Positions 7,389-16,895 of a stretch of 64,000 nt of DNA are shown here, in pieces (the first letter of the stretch is position 1; each line of letters begins with the position of its first letter). The stretch is from assembly GCA_963835735.1 (NCBI GenBank), contig CAWIGP010000002.1, forward strand, positions 1 to 64,000, written 5' to 3'. Under the pieces are notes generated by a model, which made no database searches, was not told the DNA's origin, and saw only the letters and a program-made list of their open reading frames with translations. Both the position numbers and the translations under genes were made by a program. This stretch comes from DASQMT01 sp963835735 (GTDB lineage Bacteria; Actinomycetota; Thermoleophilia; Solirubrobacterales; Solirubrobacteraceae).

Positions 7389-9758
7389 CTACTGGCGTGC
7401 CATGGCGACGCGGAGCAGCTCGTCGGGATCGAGTTGGTGGTCGGCGTCGGCCGCGGCTTCGCCGACGTCGATCTCGACCCAGTGCACTTCGCCGGTGAAC
7501 GCGTTCGGGGTCGGGTAGTCGTCCGCCACCAAGGCGCCGCCCTCCTGGCCGACGTCGCAGGTGTCGTCGGCCGAGAAGATCATCGCGGCCGTGGCCGCGA
7601 CGGTGCCCTGTCCGACTTGCTGGCCGTCCAGGTAGAGCGTCGCGGTGCCGCCCTTGCCGAGTCCGGGGCCGTCGTAGTCGAATTCCATCCGCGCCTGGTG
7701 CGTCCCGGCGGGGATCTCGCGGTCGCTGTCGACGTAGAAGCGCTGGACGCCGAGCAGGTTGTAGCAATAGCGCAGCCGGCCGTCCTTGGCGTACAGGGTC
7801 CAGCCGCCGATGCTGCCGCCCTGGGCGATGATCACGCCCTGCACGCCGTCATCCGGGACGACGATTTCGGCCGTGACCGCGTGCGACTTGTTCTTGATGC
7901 TCACGATCGAGCTCTCCGACAGACGGCCCATGCCGCCGAAGACCCGCTGCCGGTTGCCCTTGATCAGCGTCGGGCGGCCGGCGACGTCCGGGTTGAGCCG
8001 TTCTGCGGCGCGGTCGTCGAGCGGGAGAACGTTGTTCCTGGTCGCCTCGATGAGGAACAACCGCTGCAGCTCGTGCAGGCGGTCGGGCTGCTGCGTCGAG
8101 AGGTCCTCGAACTGCGTCCAGTCCACGCTGGTGTCATAGAGCTCCCAGACGTCGTCGTCGAACGCCGGCACCTGCTCGCCGACGAGCAGCCACGGTGTCT
8201 TGTGGCGCGTGACGGCAGTCCAGCCCTTGTGGTAGATGCCGCGGTTGCCGAACATCTCGAAGTACTGCGTCTCGTGCCGTTCGGGGGCGGCGGCGTCGGT
8301 GAGCGCGTAGCGCATGCTGACGCCCTGCATCGGCGTCTGCTGTACGCCGTTGACAAACTTCGGCTCCACGAGCCCGGCGGCGTCGAGCACCGTCGGCGCG
8401 ACGTCGATCACGTGCGTGAACTGCGTCCTGATCTCGCCCTTGGCCTCGAAGCCGGCCGGCCAGTGCACGATCGTGCCGTTGCGCGTGCCGCCGAAGTGCG
8501 ACGCGACCTGCTTTGTCCACTGATACGGCGTGTCCATCGCATGCGCCCAGCCAACTGCGTAATGGTTGAACGAGTCCGGCCCACCGAAGTCGTCGAGGCG
8601 CTCGATCATGAACTCCGGCGTCTCGATCGCGGCCGCCCCGTTGAAGTTGATCATCTCGTTGAACGTGCCGTTCAGCGTGCCCTCGGCCGAGGCCCCGTTG
8701 TCGCCGATGATGTAGAAGACGAGCGTGTTCTCGAACACCTCGAGCTCGTCGAGCGCGTCGAACAAGCGCCCGACGTGGTGGTCGGTGAACTCCATGAAGC
8801 CGGCGTAGACCTCCATCTGCCGGCGCAGCACCGGCTTGAGGTTCTCAGGCATCTCATCCCAGGCCGGGATCTCGTCATGGCGCGGCGTGAGCTGCGCGTC
8901 GCCAGGGATCACGCCGAGTTCCTTCTGGCGCGCGAAGATCCGCTCCCGCTGGGCGTCCCACCCGTCGTCGAACTGCCCGGCGTACTTGTCTGCCCATTCC
9001 TTGGGGACGTGGTGCGGCGCATGCGTGGCACCGGGCGCGAAGTACATGAAGAACGGCTTGTCGGCCATCAGCGACTTCTGCTGGCGGATCCACTTGATCG
9101 CCTTGTCGGTCATGTCGCCCATGAGGTGGTAGCCCTCCTCAGGGGTGCGATCGGGCTCGACTGGGGTCGTGCCCTCATACAGGGCGGGGTAGTACTGGTG
9201 CGCCTCGCCGCCGATGAAGCCGTAGAAGTACTCGAAGCCGCTGCCGGTCGGCCAGTTGTCGAACGGCCCCAGCGGGCTCGTCTGCCAAACCGGCACCTCG
9301 TGACACTTCCCGAGCTGAGCGGTGGAGTAGCCGTTGAGCCTGAGGATCTCAGCGAGCGGAGCGCACGTGTTCGGCCGCATCGAGTTGTACCCGGGCGCCG
9401 AGGTCGCGATTTCGGTGATCCCTCCCATCCCGACCGTGTGGTGGTTGCGGCCGCTGAGCAGCGCCGCCCGCGTGGGCGAACACAACGCCGTCGTGTGGAA
9501 GCGATTGAGCTTCAACCCGCCGGCCGCGAGCCGTTCCGCGTTCGGCGTCGCGCACGGCCCACCGAACGCGCTCGAAGCACCGAAGCCGACATCATCGATC
9601 AGGACGACCAGCACGTTCGGTGCTCCGGCCGGCGGCCGCAGCTCCTCGATCGGCGCGAACGACGTGTCCGGGTCCTTGGCGTCGTAGGTCACCAGCCCGG
9701 GCGCCGGGACATCAGGGACCGGCAGCACCTCACGCTCGACAGAACGCTCATCACTCAT
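7389..9758 (-). CDS. Arylsulfatase (sulfatase family, formylglycine type)
   Basis: A 789-residue sulfatase that hydrolyses sulfate esters. The metal site begins at NVLVVLIDDVGFG (residues 48-60), and the formylglycine site is CSPTRAALLSGR with Cys93, so activity needs a formylglycine-generating enzyme. The usual GKWH motif is replaced by GKCHEVP, as in the longer PAS-like arylsulfatase subgroup. Residues 560-789 form an extra beta-rich C-terminal domain of the concanavalin type. The start was placed at MSDERS because GAGAGGAG lies just upstream; a start ten codons earlier is open. No signal peptide is visible, so it is probably cytoplasmic. Confidence 0.93.
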   Translation of the reverse strand: MSDERSVEREVLPVPDVPAPGLVTYDAKDPDTSFAPIEELRPPAGAPNVLVVLIDDVGFGASSAFGGPCATPNAERLAAGGLKLNRFHTTALCSPTRAALLSGRNHHTVGMGGITEIATSAPGYNSMRPNTCAPLAEILRLNGYSTAQLGKCHEVPVWQTSPLGPFDNWPTGSGFEYFYGFIGGEAHQYYPALYEGTTPVEPDRTPEEGYHLMGDMTDKAIKWIRQQKSLMADKPFFMYFAPGATHAPHHVPKEWADKYAGQFDDGWDAQRERIFARQKELGVIPGDAQLTPRHDEIPAWDEMPENLKPVLRRQMEVYAGFMEFTDHHVGRLFDALDELEVFENTLVFYIIGDNGASAEGTLNGTFNEMINFNGAAAIETPEFMIERLDDFGGPDSFNHYAVGWAHAMDTPYQWTKQVASHFGGTRNGTIVHWPAGFEAKGEIRTQFTHVIDVAPTVLDAAGLVEPKFVNGVQQTPMQGVSMRYALTDAAAPERHETQYFEMFGNRGIYHKGWTAVTRHKTPWLLVGEQVPAFDDDVWELYDTSVDWTQFEDLSTQQPDRLHELQRLFLIEATRNNVLPLDDRAAERLNPDVAGRPTLIKGNRQRVFGGMGRLSESSIVSIKNKSHAVTAEIVVPDDGVQGVIIAQGGSIGGWTLYAKDGRLRYCYNLLGVQRFYVDSDREIPAGTHQARMEFDYDGPGLGKGGTATLYLDGQQVGQGTVAATAAMIFSADDTCDVGQEGGALVADDYPTPNAFTGEVHWVEIDVGEAAADADHQLDPDELLRVAMARQ

Positions 9759-10014
9759 TTGGGCGTCGCTCCTCTCGATGTTCCGCACCTAGGCCGTGAG
9801 CATCGGCGACCGATGCGGCCGTCGCATCGTCCAGATCGGATGATCACGGCGTCCAATTCCGCGTGCGATGTGACGTCTCTACCGCGTACGGGGAGCTTTG
9901 AAGGCGTCTTGCGCTCGGCAACCGTTCGTAGGGCTCAACCGCTCGGAATGAGGGTCGGCGAGCCGCCGGTCCATCCGGGCTGGGAATCGTCGCTACGGTC
10001 GAGCCAGCCACCCG

Positions 10015-10401
10015 TCCCCAGAAGCCCGGACATTCGCGCTCGCGCGTGACTCCCGGACGCTGCCCGTCGGAACCGGGGAGGGCTCCGTGCTCATCTTGGA
10101 CGCGGAGACCGGCCGCGAGCGCGAGCCGGCGATGGACGTCACGTCCGCGGTCATCGCCCAGATCGCCGTCTCCGCGGACGGACGACTGGTGGCCGCGGCC
10201 GACTGGACCGCCGAGGCGACGCTGTGGGACCTGCGCACGCGCGAGCGCGTCGGCAACCACTTCCCCAAGATCCCGGGCTGGGTCCCCCAGGTCGGCTTCG
10301 AGCCCAACGGCCGCTCGAACTCGGCCCCCGACGCCGACCTCCCCGATGGCCACCACGTCGCGGTGTGCCGAGTTCGAGTCGCCGCGACGAACGTCAACTG
10401 A
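10015..10401 (+). pseudogene. WD40-repeat protein remnant
   Basis: About 105 codons read as one and a half WD40 blades: ARTFALARDSRTLPVGTGEG, then VLILDAETGRE and a second blade VSADGRLVAAADW with TLWDLRTRERVG. No start codon with a ribosome site precedes the homology, and the third blade breaks off at GFEPNGR before drifting to a stop. Actinobacterial WD40 proteins of this style are usually more than 600 residues (SARP- or kinase-linked), so this is a decayed fragment. Confidence 0.6.
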
Positions 10402-10617
10402 AGCATCATCTCGGACAGCCGCGCCGAGGAGGCAGGACGGGCCTGCCGACGCGAGGACGACCGCACGACACGAGCGCACATCCACAGCCGGTCACAACGC
10501 GTCACCAGGTCGAACCGCGGCCGATACAACCGCACCGCATCCGCCGCCTGGCGCTCGACCCATGCGCACAGATTTGGCTCTAGCGTACCTCTACCGGTTC
10601 GATTTCGGTCGGCGCCT

Positions 10618-13600
10618 CTAGCCGGTGAACCGGGGCACCACCCCGCGCACGAGCGTGGACGCTCGCGCCGTGGCGACGCGGCTGCCGCTGGTGCGCACGG
10701 TCGCGCGGTTCACGACCTTCGGGCGGGAGCCGGAGCTGACGCCCGCCACGACCCGGCGACGCGCGCTCTGGCCGCGGCGCAGCGTGCCGATGCTCCAGCA
10801 CGCCCGCCGTCCCGTGCGCCGCGCGCCCGGAGCGCGGCGCAGCCGCAGCCCGCGTCCCGGACGGTCGCACAGGACGACTCCGCGCGCCGTGCCCGGGCCG
10901 CGGTTGGAGAGTCGCAGCGTGTAGCTCAGCGCGTCTCCCACCTCCGCCGTGCGCGCGTTGACCGACTTGCGCAGCGCCAGGCGCGGCGCCAGCGCCGAGC
11001 TCGTGCGGTCGCGGTCGTTGGCCGTGGCCGGGTCGGCCTGCGTTGCGTTGGCGACAATCGAGTTGCGCAGCGTGCCGGCGTTGCTGCCGACGCTCAGCTT
11101 CGCGACGATCGCGGTCTCGACCGAGCGGTCGTTGCGCAGGTCGCCGAACCGGCAGGTCACGACGCGCCCCTTGGCGCTGCAACGTCCCGCGCCCCTGGCG
11201 CGCACGTAGCGGGCGCCCTTCGGGAGGGTGTCGCGGATCGTGACGTTGGTGGCGGTGGAGGGGCCGTGGTTGGTGGTACGGATGTGCCAGGTCGCCCTGC
11301 CGTTGCGCGCGAGGGGATCCGGGGTCGCCAGCTTGGACACGCCCAAGTCCGCGGCGGGGCGAACGACGTCGCCGGGTGGCGTGGCCGCACCGGTCGCGGG
11401 CGGTGGCGGGAGCGGCCCGAGTGGCCCCGGGGATCCCGGCGGCAGCGGCGGCCCTGGCGGCGCGGGTGGGGCGGGCGGCGCCGGTGGGGCGAACGGTTCC
11501 GGTGGGGCAGGCGGCGTCGGTGGAGCGGGCCGCGGGGGCGCCTGCCTCGGCTGGGAGCCACCCGGCTGGATCTGAACTCCGTTGAGCAGCTGCGCGGCGG
11601 CCGCGTTCGACCGCAGGGTCCCCGTGACCGATATCTCGACTCGGCCGCCGGCCGCGATGTCAGGCAGCGCGCAGCTGAGGGTGCTCGCCGCGGTCTGGCA
11701 CGAGCCGCCCGGCACGGTGCCGGTCGCGTTCTCGACGACCTCGGGCAGCGCGTCGACGAAGTCGGCACCGATGCTCGCGTGCGGGCCCGCATTCTGAACC
11801 GTCACCGTCCAGCTCACGGGCCGCCCCGCCCGGGGAGTACCCACGAGACGCTTGGAGGCCTCCAGACGCGCCGTCCGGCGGACCTGGAACGTCCCCGTAG
11901 CGGTGTTGTCATCCTGGAGCGAGTCGTCGAGTGGGCCGCTGACCGTCGCGGTGTTCGTCACCGCGCCGGGCGCCACCTGATCGCCGACCCTGGCTCGGAT
12001 CCGCACCCGGGCCGAGCCAAACGCGGGAATCGTGCCGAGCGAGCAGTTCACCGCGGCATCGCAGGTCCCCTGGTCGAGCGCCTGCGCGGATATGAACGTC
12101 AGGCCGGGCGGCAGCGGGTCGGTCAGCTGCACGGACTGTGCGGCGGTCGCGCTGCTCCTGTTCCCGACCGTCAGCAGGTACGTCACCTCATCGCCGGGGC
12201 CGACGGTGTCCGGCGTAACCTGCTTCTCGACGGCAAGGGACGGCTGCGGCAAGAAGATCGTGTCCGTGTTGTTGGACCTGTTGACGTCGCCGCCGCCGTC
12301 GACGACGGCGGTGTTCGAGACGAGAGCGACCGAGATCAGGGCGGTGACGACCCAGCTCTGGCCCGGGGCCAGCGAGTCCGAGCGCTCACAGCGCAGCGTG
12401 ACCCCCCCGGTGCAAGTGAAGCCGCCTGGATCGACGACGGTGACGACGCCCGCCGGCGGCGCGTCCGTCAGGACGACCGGTCCCCGAGTGGGAGCGTCGC
12501 CGACGTTTGTGACCGTGAACCCATAGGTGCCCGGCGCGAGGATTCCGAAGCTCTTGTTCATCGCGAGGTCCGGCGCCGTCGTCGTCAGGCTCGTGTTGTT
12601 CGTGGTCTTCTCAACCGGGAAACCGAGCGTTTCCGCGAGATAGCTGACATTCGCCTGATTCACGATGGCGGTTCCCGACGGCGTACCGGCCGCCACGCGC
12701 ACCCGGTAAAGCACCTCATAAGCGGCCCCGGGAGCCAGTCGACCGCCCGCGGTGGCCGAGGCGCCCTCACCCGCCCGGAACACGACCTGGCCTGCGCCGG
12801 CATCGAACTCGGCCTGGTCGTCGCCGCCGGCATCGCTCAGCTTGAGGCCGACGCTCCCGCTGGAGCTGACGAGCGAGCCACCCACGAACGTCGTGTTCGC
12901 CGGCACCGCGTCCGTGACGACGGTGTTGAGGGCGGCGTCCTGCCCCCGGTTGGTACCGGTGATCACGTACTCGAGCTCGTCCCCGGGCTCGACCAGGCCT
13001 CCGTTCAGGTCCCGCACGGTCTTCGCGGACTGGACATCCGGCGCGAACAGCTCGGTCACCATCCACCCCACGCCCGGCAGGTACGTGTCGCCGGTCGTCT
13101 CCAGCCTGATCGCGGCGCTCGTGGCGCCGTTGCGCAGGATCCCTGTCGTGTCGAGGACCTGGGCGTCGAAACCGAGCTGGTTGTCGTAGTTCGGCGTCTT
13201 CGTGGTAACCGGTTGGCCGGCCCGGCTGATGCGCGAGTCGAACAGGTTGTCCCGGCTCTTCACCCCGTTCATGGAGCCGTTGTCGCCACCCAATGAGCGG
13301 TCCCCTTCATAGGCCACGAAGCCGAGCGCCGAACGCACGGGGCCGGAGGCCGGCGTGCGGAACCCGCTCACCGAGAACTCATGCGGCGGATCGCCGTTGT
13401 TGACGGTCTCGAGGCCGTCGTAGACGGTCATGTTCCGGGGCACCGCGCTGGGGGAGTGATAGGCCACCACGAGCGACCAGCCGGCATAGCGGTCAAGGCC
13501 CCTGCCGGTCTGCACGTTGGCCGCCGTGTAGGCGCCGGCGCCGCCCGCGCTCACGAGTGATGTCACGTCTGCGAACGCCTGATACGCGCCTACCTGCGAG

Positions 13601-14061
13601 ACCGCCGTGCCCTCGTCGACGCGATTCGCGGTCACCGTGACATATCCGCTCGTCGGCGACGCGAATCGAACGGCGTTCTTGGCGTTGGCGTTGGGCGCCG
13701 CCTGTCCTCCGCTCGCGCCCGCCCTTGTGTTCGCCCCCCAGTACAGGCCCGCGAAGAGGATGCTCGCGTCGGCGGGCAGAACAATCTCCGCGCGGCTCGA
13801 GTTGAACGTCGCGGGGTCGGAGTCGACGTCCACGAAGCGCATGTCCCACTGGTTGTTCCCGAGCTTTGCCCCGGCTCTCCCCGCCCGCGCCTCGGCGCAC
13901 CCGGCCGCGCCCTCCTGACAGCTCAGGAGCGTGTTGGCGGCCATCACGATGTCGCCCGAGTCGTTTGCAGTGAAGCGGGGCGCGAACGCTCGGTCGGCCG
14001 CGGCGACGGCGGGCAGTGCCAGGACCCCGAGGAGCACTGCAACCAGCACGCCTGACTTCAC
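10618..14061 (-). CDS. Secreted DUF11-repeat surface protein
   Basis: A 1147-residue exported protein. The GTG at 14061 opens a classic signal peptide ending near residue 22 (LLGVLALPAVAAA). The N-terminal 280 residues form a DUF3344-like beta domain (ASILFAGLYWGANTRAG). Then come at least five DUF11/immunoglobulin-like repeats, each starting like LAVEKQVTPDTVGPGDEVTY and ending with a DPLPPGLTF-type strand. Between repeats lies a Pro-rich linker of about 60 residues, encoded at 11385-11560 by Pro/Ala-Pro triplets. No LPxTG or membrane anchor was seen at the Arg-rich C-terminus. Role: probably a cell-wall-associated adhesin or stalk. The open frame extends 254 codons upstream of the chosen start over non-homologous sequence. 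Confidence 0.85.
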   Translation of the reverse strand: MKSGVLVAVLLGVLALPAVAAADRAFAPRFTANDSGDIVMAANTLLSCQEGAAGCAEARAGRAGAKLGNNQWDMRFVDVDSDPATFNSSRAEIVLPADASILFAGLYWGANTRAGASGGQAAPNANAKNAVRFASPTSGYVTVTANRVDEGTAVSQVGAYQAFADVTSLVSAGGAGAYTAANVQTGRGLDRYAGWSLVVAYHSPSAVPRNMTVYDGLETVNNGDPPHEFSVSGFRTPASGPVRSALGFVAYEGDRSLGGDNGSMNGVKSRDNLFDSRISRAGQPVTTKTPNYDNQLGFDAQVLDTTGILRNGATSAAIRLETTGDTYLPGVGWMVTELFAPDVQSAKTVRDLNGGLVEPGDELEYVITGTNRGQDAALNTVVTDAVPANTTFVGGSLVSSSGSVGLKLSDAGGDDQAEFDAGAGQVVFRAGEGASATAGGRLAPGAAYEVLYRVRVAAGTPSGTAIVNQANVSYLAETLGFPVEKTTNNTSLTTTAPDLAMNKSFGILAPGTYGFTVTNVGDAPTRGPVVLTDAPPAGVVTVVDPGGFTCTGGVTLRCERSDSLAPGQSWVVTALISVALVSNTAVVDGGGDVNRSNNTDTIFLPQPSLAVEKQVTPDTVGPGDEVTYLLTVGNRSSATAAQSVQLTDPLPPGLTFISAQALDQGTCDAAVNCSLGTIPAFGSARVRIRARVGDQVAPGAVTNTATVSGPLDDSLQDDNTATGTFQVRRTARLEASKRLVGTPRAGRPVSWTVTVQNAGPHASIGADFVDALPEVVENATGTVPGGSCQTAASTLSCALPDIAAGGRVEISVTGTLRSNAAAAQLLNGVQIQPGGSQPRQAPPRPAPPTPPAPPEPFAPPAPPAPPAPPGPPLPPGSPGPLGPLPPPPATGAATPPGDVVRPAADLGVSKLATPDPLARNGRATWHIRTTNHGPSTATNVTIRDTLPKGARYVRARGAGRCSAKGRVVTCRFGDLRNDRSVETAIVAKLSVGSNAGTLRNSIVANATQADPATANDRDRTSSALAPRLALRKSVNARTAEVGDALSYTLRLSNRGPGTARGVVLCDRPGRGLRLRRAPGARRTGRRACWSIGTLRRGQSARRRVVAGVSSGSRPKVVNRATVRTSGSRVATARASTLVRGVVPRFTG

Positions 14062-14184
14062 TGGTAACCGTCCCCCACCACCGACTCCAATCGGTTCGAG
14101 TGATCCCACGCGCGTCGGTCGCCGCGAGAATACAACAAGTCCTCCGGACTGATCGCGACTCCAGTCCGGTGCTACGTTCGCGCC

Positions 14185-15450
14185 GTGTCCGACGCGGGCT
14201 CGCCCTCCGCCGACAGCCACAAGAAATCGAACCGCTGGTGGGGGTGGCTGTCGATCACCGCGATCGTGATTGCGGCGGGCGTCGCGGGTTGGGCGATCTT
14301 CGTCGACAGCTCGCGGCCTGACGCGCCCGGAGCGTTCTATGCGGCGCCGTCGCCGCTCCCGGACGGTCCTCCCGGGACGATCGTCCGCAGCGAGGCCATC
14401 GACGGCTTCCAGGCCGGGGCGACTGCGTACCGGGTGCTCTACAAGTCGACCGGGTACGACGGACAGCCGACGGCCGTAAGTGGGTTGATCGTGGTGCCCG
14501 ACGGCGCGCCGCCCGCGGGCGGCCGCAAGGTCGTCGCGTACACGCACGGCACGGTCGGCGTTGCGTCGAACTGCGCCCCTTCGCTCGTCACGAACCGAGC
14601 GCAGCAGCCACTGCTGTTCGAGGGTGGCGAGGAACTGCTGGCGGCCGGCTACGTCGTGGCTGCCAGCGATTACCAGGGACTCGGCACGCCGGGACCGCAC
14701 CCGTACCTCGTCGGCGACTCGGAGGCGATGAACGAGCTCGACATCGTGCGCGCCGCGCGCAATCTGACCGACGCGCGCGCCGGCGACGAGTTCGTGGTGT
14801 GGGGACACTCCCAGGGCGGGCACGCGTCGCTCTTCACCGGCCAGCTCGCCGCCGGTTACGCACCGGAGCTGGAGCTCGTCGGTGTCGCTGCCGGAGCGCC
14901 GGTTCCGAACCTGGTCGATCTGTTCAGGGTCAACATCGAGACGACCGTCGGCAAGATCCTGATCTCGATGGCGCTGCAGTCATGGGCCAGGGTGTACGAC
15001 GATGCCGGCCTCGACCAGATCGTCGCTCCGGTCGCGCGTCCGCTCGTCGGCAGGATCGCCAAGAACTGTCTCTACACCAGGCAGCAGATCCTGGCGTCGG
15101 TCCCGGCCTCGCTCGCGCTCAACCTCAGGTTTCTCCACACACCGCCGTGGAAGACCGAGCCGTGGGCCACGATCCTCGAGCAGAACAACCCGGGAAACGC
15201 CCCCACCGGCGCCCCGCTCCTGATCATCCAAGGCGACGCGGATCCGATCGTCGCCCCCGCCGTCACCGCGCGACTGGTGGAGAAGCTGTGCGCCCGAGGC
15301 GAGACGGTCGAGTTCCGAATGCTCGCCGGCACGGCCCACCTCGACGCCGGCCACGTCGCCGTGCCAGACGTCGTCGAATGGATCGCCGACCGGTTCGCGG
15401 GCAAACCCGCACCCACGACCTGCGGCCCGGATGGGCTCAGCCGAAGGTGA
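14185..15450 (+). CDS. Secretory lipase-family alpha/beta hydrolase
   Basis: A 421-residue hydrolase of the secretory lipase (LIP) family. A charged N-terminus is followed by one hydrophobic segment (about residues 20-41, WWGWLSITAIVIAAGVAG), acting as signal peptide or anchor, so it works outside the membrane. The nucleophile elbow is GHSQGG (Ser209), the acidic residue lies in IIQGDADPIVAP, and the histidine in GTAHLDAGH. YTHGTVGVASNCAPS is a family-typical oxyanion-side motif. The start is GTG at 14185. It is divergent from the DUF11 protein and its 3' end overlaps that of the redoxin gene by 14 bases. Confidence 0.88.
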   Translation: MSDAGSPSADSHKKSNRWWGWLSITAIVIAAGVAGWAIFVDSSRPDAPGAFYAAPSPLPDGPPGTIVRSEAIDGFQAGATAYRVLYKSTGYDGQPTAVSGLIVVPDGAPPAGGRKVVAYTHGTVGVASNCAPSLVTNRAQQPLLFEGGEELLAAGYVVAASDYQGLGTPGPHPYLVGDSEAMNELDIVRAARNLTDARAGDEFVVWGHSQGGHASLFTGQLAAGYAPELELVGVAAGAPVPNLVDLFRVNIETTVGKILISMALQSWARVYDDAGLDQIVAPVARPLVGRIAKNCLYTRQQILASVPASLALNLRFLHTPPWKTEPWATILEQNNPGNAPTGAPLLIIQGDADPIVAPAVTARLVEKLCARGETVEFRMLAGTAHLDAGHVAVPDVVEWIADRFAGKPAPTTCGPDGLSRR

Positions 15451-16366
15451 AGACGTACGCGCGCACGCCCGGCTCGAGGAACGTGATCTCGAAGGCGCGC
15501 TGGCCGACGGTCCCGCGCTGGCGGACGAGCTGGTACATCCGCGGCTCGGATACGGTCCCATCGCCGGACTCGTCGACGTCGACGCCGTGGGCATCACCCG
15601 GCGGCCGGCCGTCGAGGCGCACGGCAAAGCGGACCGGGGCGCCCGAGGCCGGCGGCGCGAGGACCAGGTTGAGATCGCGCGCCTCGAAGCGGTAAGCGAT
15701 CGAGCCGGCGGCCGCTTCGAGTACGGCGTCCTCGTCGCCGACCGACCAGTCGCCGGTGAGCGCCCACTGGTTGAGCGCGAGCCCGTCCGCGCGCTGGTCG
15801 CTGCTGCGACGCTCGCTGCGCGCGTCACCCACGTAGGTCTCCGGGGACCTCAGCGTCGCCCAGTCGGCCGCCTCGGCGAGGCCGCCGGCGTCGACGCGGA
15901 CGGTCTCGCCGTCGACTCCCAGCAGCTGCTGGATCGCCCGCTCGGTCTCCTCGTAGGCGCCCTCGCCGAAGTGGTGGAAGCGGACACGCCCGTCGCGATC
16001 GACGAGGTAGACGGCCGGCCAGTAGTGGTTGTCGAGCGAGCGCCAGATGGTGAAGTCGTTGTCGATCACGACCGGGTAACCGACCCCCAGTTCGCGCGCC
16101 GCGCCGCGCACGTTGTCAAGGTCGTGCTCGAACCCGAACTCGGGCGCATGCACGCCGACGACGACCAGTCCACGATCGCGATACGTCTCGTCCCACGCCC
16201 GGACGTACGGCAGCGTGCGAAGCCAGTTGACGCACGAGTAGGTCCAGAAGTCGACGAGCACGACGCGCCCACGCAGTCCGTCGGCCGTGAGCGGCGCGGA
16301 GTTGATCCAGACGGGCGCATCGTCGAGCGCCGAGAGCGCACTGGGGATGGGGTCGGTCGAAGACAT
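15437..16366 (-). CDS. Redoxin-domain (TlpA/DipZ C-terminal-like) protein
   Basis: A 309-residue cytoplasmic protein: residues 10-160 are a thioredoxin fold of the TlpA/DipZ type (VVLVDFWTYSCVNWLRTLPY, then VVGVHAPEFGFEHD), and residues 170-309 are the beta-rich domain that follows redoxin in the DipZ family (QWALTGDWSVGDE). The usual C-x-x-C site is C-V-N-W, so there is no resolving cysteine in the motif; a one-Cys or non-disulfide function is implied. ATG 16366 has GGGAGGA upstream. It lies 14 bp downstream of ohr on the same strand, suggesting an oxidative-stress operon. Confidence 0.85.
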   Translation of the reverse strand: MSSTDPIPSALSALDDAPVWINSAPLTADGLRGRVVLVDFWTYSCVNWLRTLPYVRAWDETYRDRGLVVVGVHAPEFGFEHDLDNVRGAARELGVGYPVVIDNDFTIWRSLDNHYWPAVYLVDRDGRVRFHHFGEGAYEETERAIQQLLGVDGETVRVDAGGLAEAADWATLRSPETYVGDARSERRSSDQRADGLALNQWALTGDWSVGDEDAVLEAAAGSIAYRFEARDLNLVLAPPASGAPVRFAVRLDGRPPGDAHGVDVDESGDGTVSEPRMYQLVRQRGTVGQRAFEITFLEPGVRAYVFTFG

Positions 16367-16380
16367 CGCTGGATCCTCCC

Positions 16381-16818
16381 TCAGTCGAGCGCCCTGCCGT
16401 TCACGGTCAGCTTGACGTCGATGTTCCCGCGGGTGGCGTTGGAGTAGGGGCACACCTGGTGCGCGGTCTCGACGATGCGCTCCGCCAGCTCGGGATCGCC
16501 CACCTGGGGCAGGCTCACGTCGAGCGCTACGGCGAGCACGAAGCGGCGGTCCTCGGTGGGGGACAGCGTCACGCGGCTGTCGATCGAGACGTCGCCGACC
16601 TCCGCGCGCTCACGGCGTCCGATCACCCCGATCGCCGACTCGAAGCACGAGGCGAACCCGACCGCGAACAGCTGCTCCGGGTTCGTGCCGTCGCCCTCGC
16701 CGCCCATCTCCTTCGGCGACCGCAGCTGCACGTCGAGCCTGCCGTCGCTCGTGCGGCCGTGCCCCTCCGCCCGCCCGCCGGTGACCGTCGCCTCTGCGGT
16801 GTACAGCGCCTTCCCCAT
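16381..16818 (-). CDS. ohr: Organic hydroperoxide resistance protein (OsmC/Ohr)
   Basis: A 145-residue thiol peroxidase of the Ohr branch of OsmC proteins, which reduces organic hydroperoxides using lipoylated partners. Both redox cysteines are present: Cys58 in FASCFESA and Cys123 in HQVCPYSNATRGN, and the family start YTAEATVTGGR is intact. Length is exactly that expected. It is the first gene of a two-gene unit with the redoxin protein. No ohrR-type MarR regulator is adjacent. Confidence 0.93.
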   Translation of the reverse strand: MGKALYTAEATVTGGRAEGHGRTSDGRLDVQLRSPKEMGGEGDGTNPEQLFAVGFASCFESAIGVIGRRERAEVGDVSIDSRVTLSPTEDRRFVLAVALDVSLPQVGDPELAERIVETAHQVCPYSNATRGNIDVKLTVNGRALD

Positions 16819-16895
16819 CGTTCTCCTCCTCGGCGTGTGGCCTGCATCCTCGCATCGTGCGGGCCACCGAGTGGATCGGTACTGTGCGCGGCCCC

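Noticed and set aside
7317..10049. 910-codon plus-strand ORF
   Set aside because: Exactly antisense to the arylsulfatase, whose motifs are clear.
11385..11560. Gly-rich plus-strand ORF resembling a PE-PGRS or collagen-like protein
   Set aside because: It is the complement of the Pro-rich linker of the DUF11 protein.
11266..13296. 676-codon plus-strand ORF
   Set aside because: Antisense to the DUF11 surface protein; no recognisable domain.
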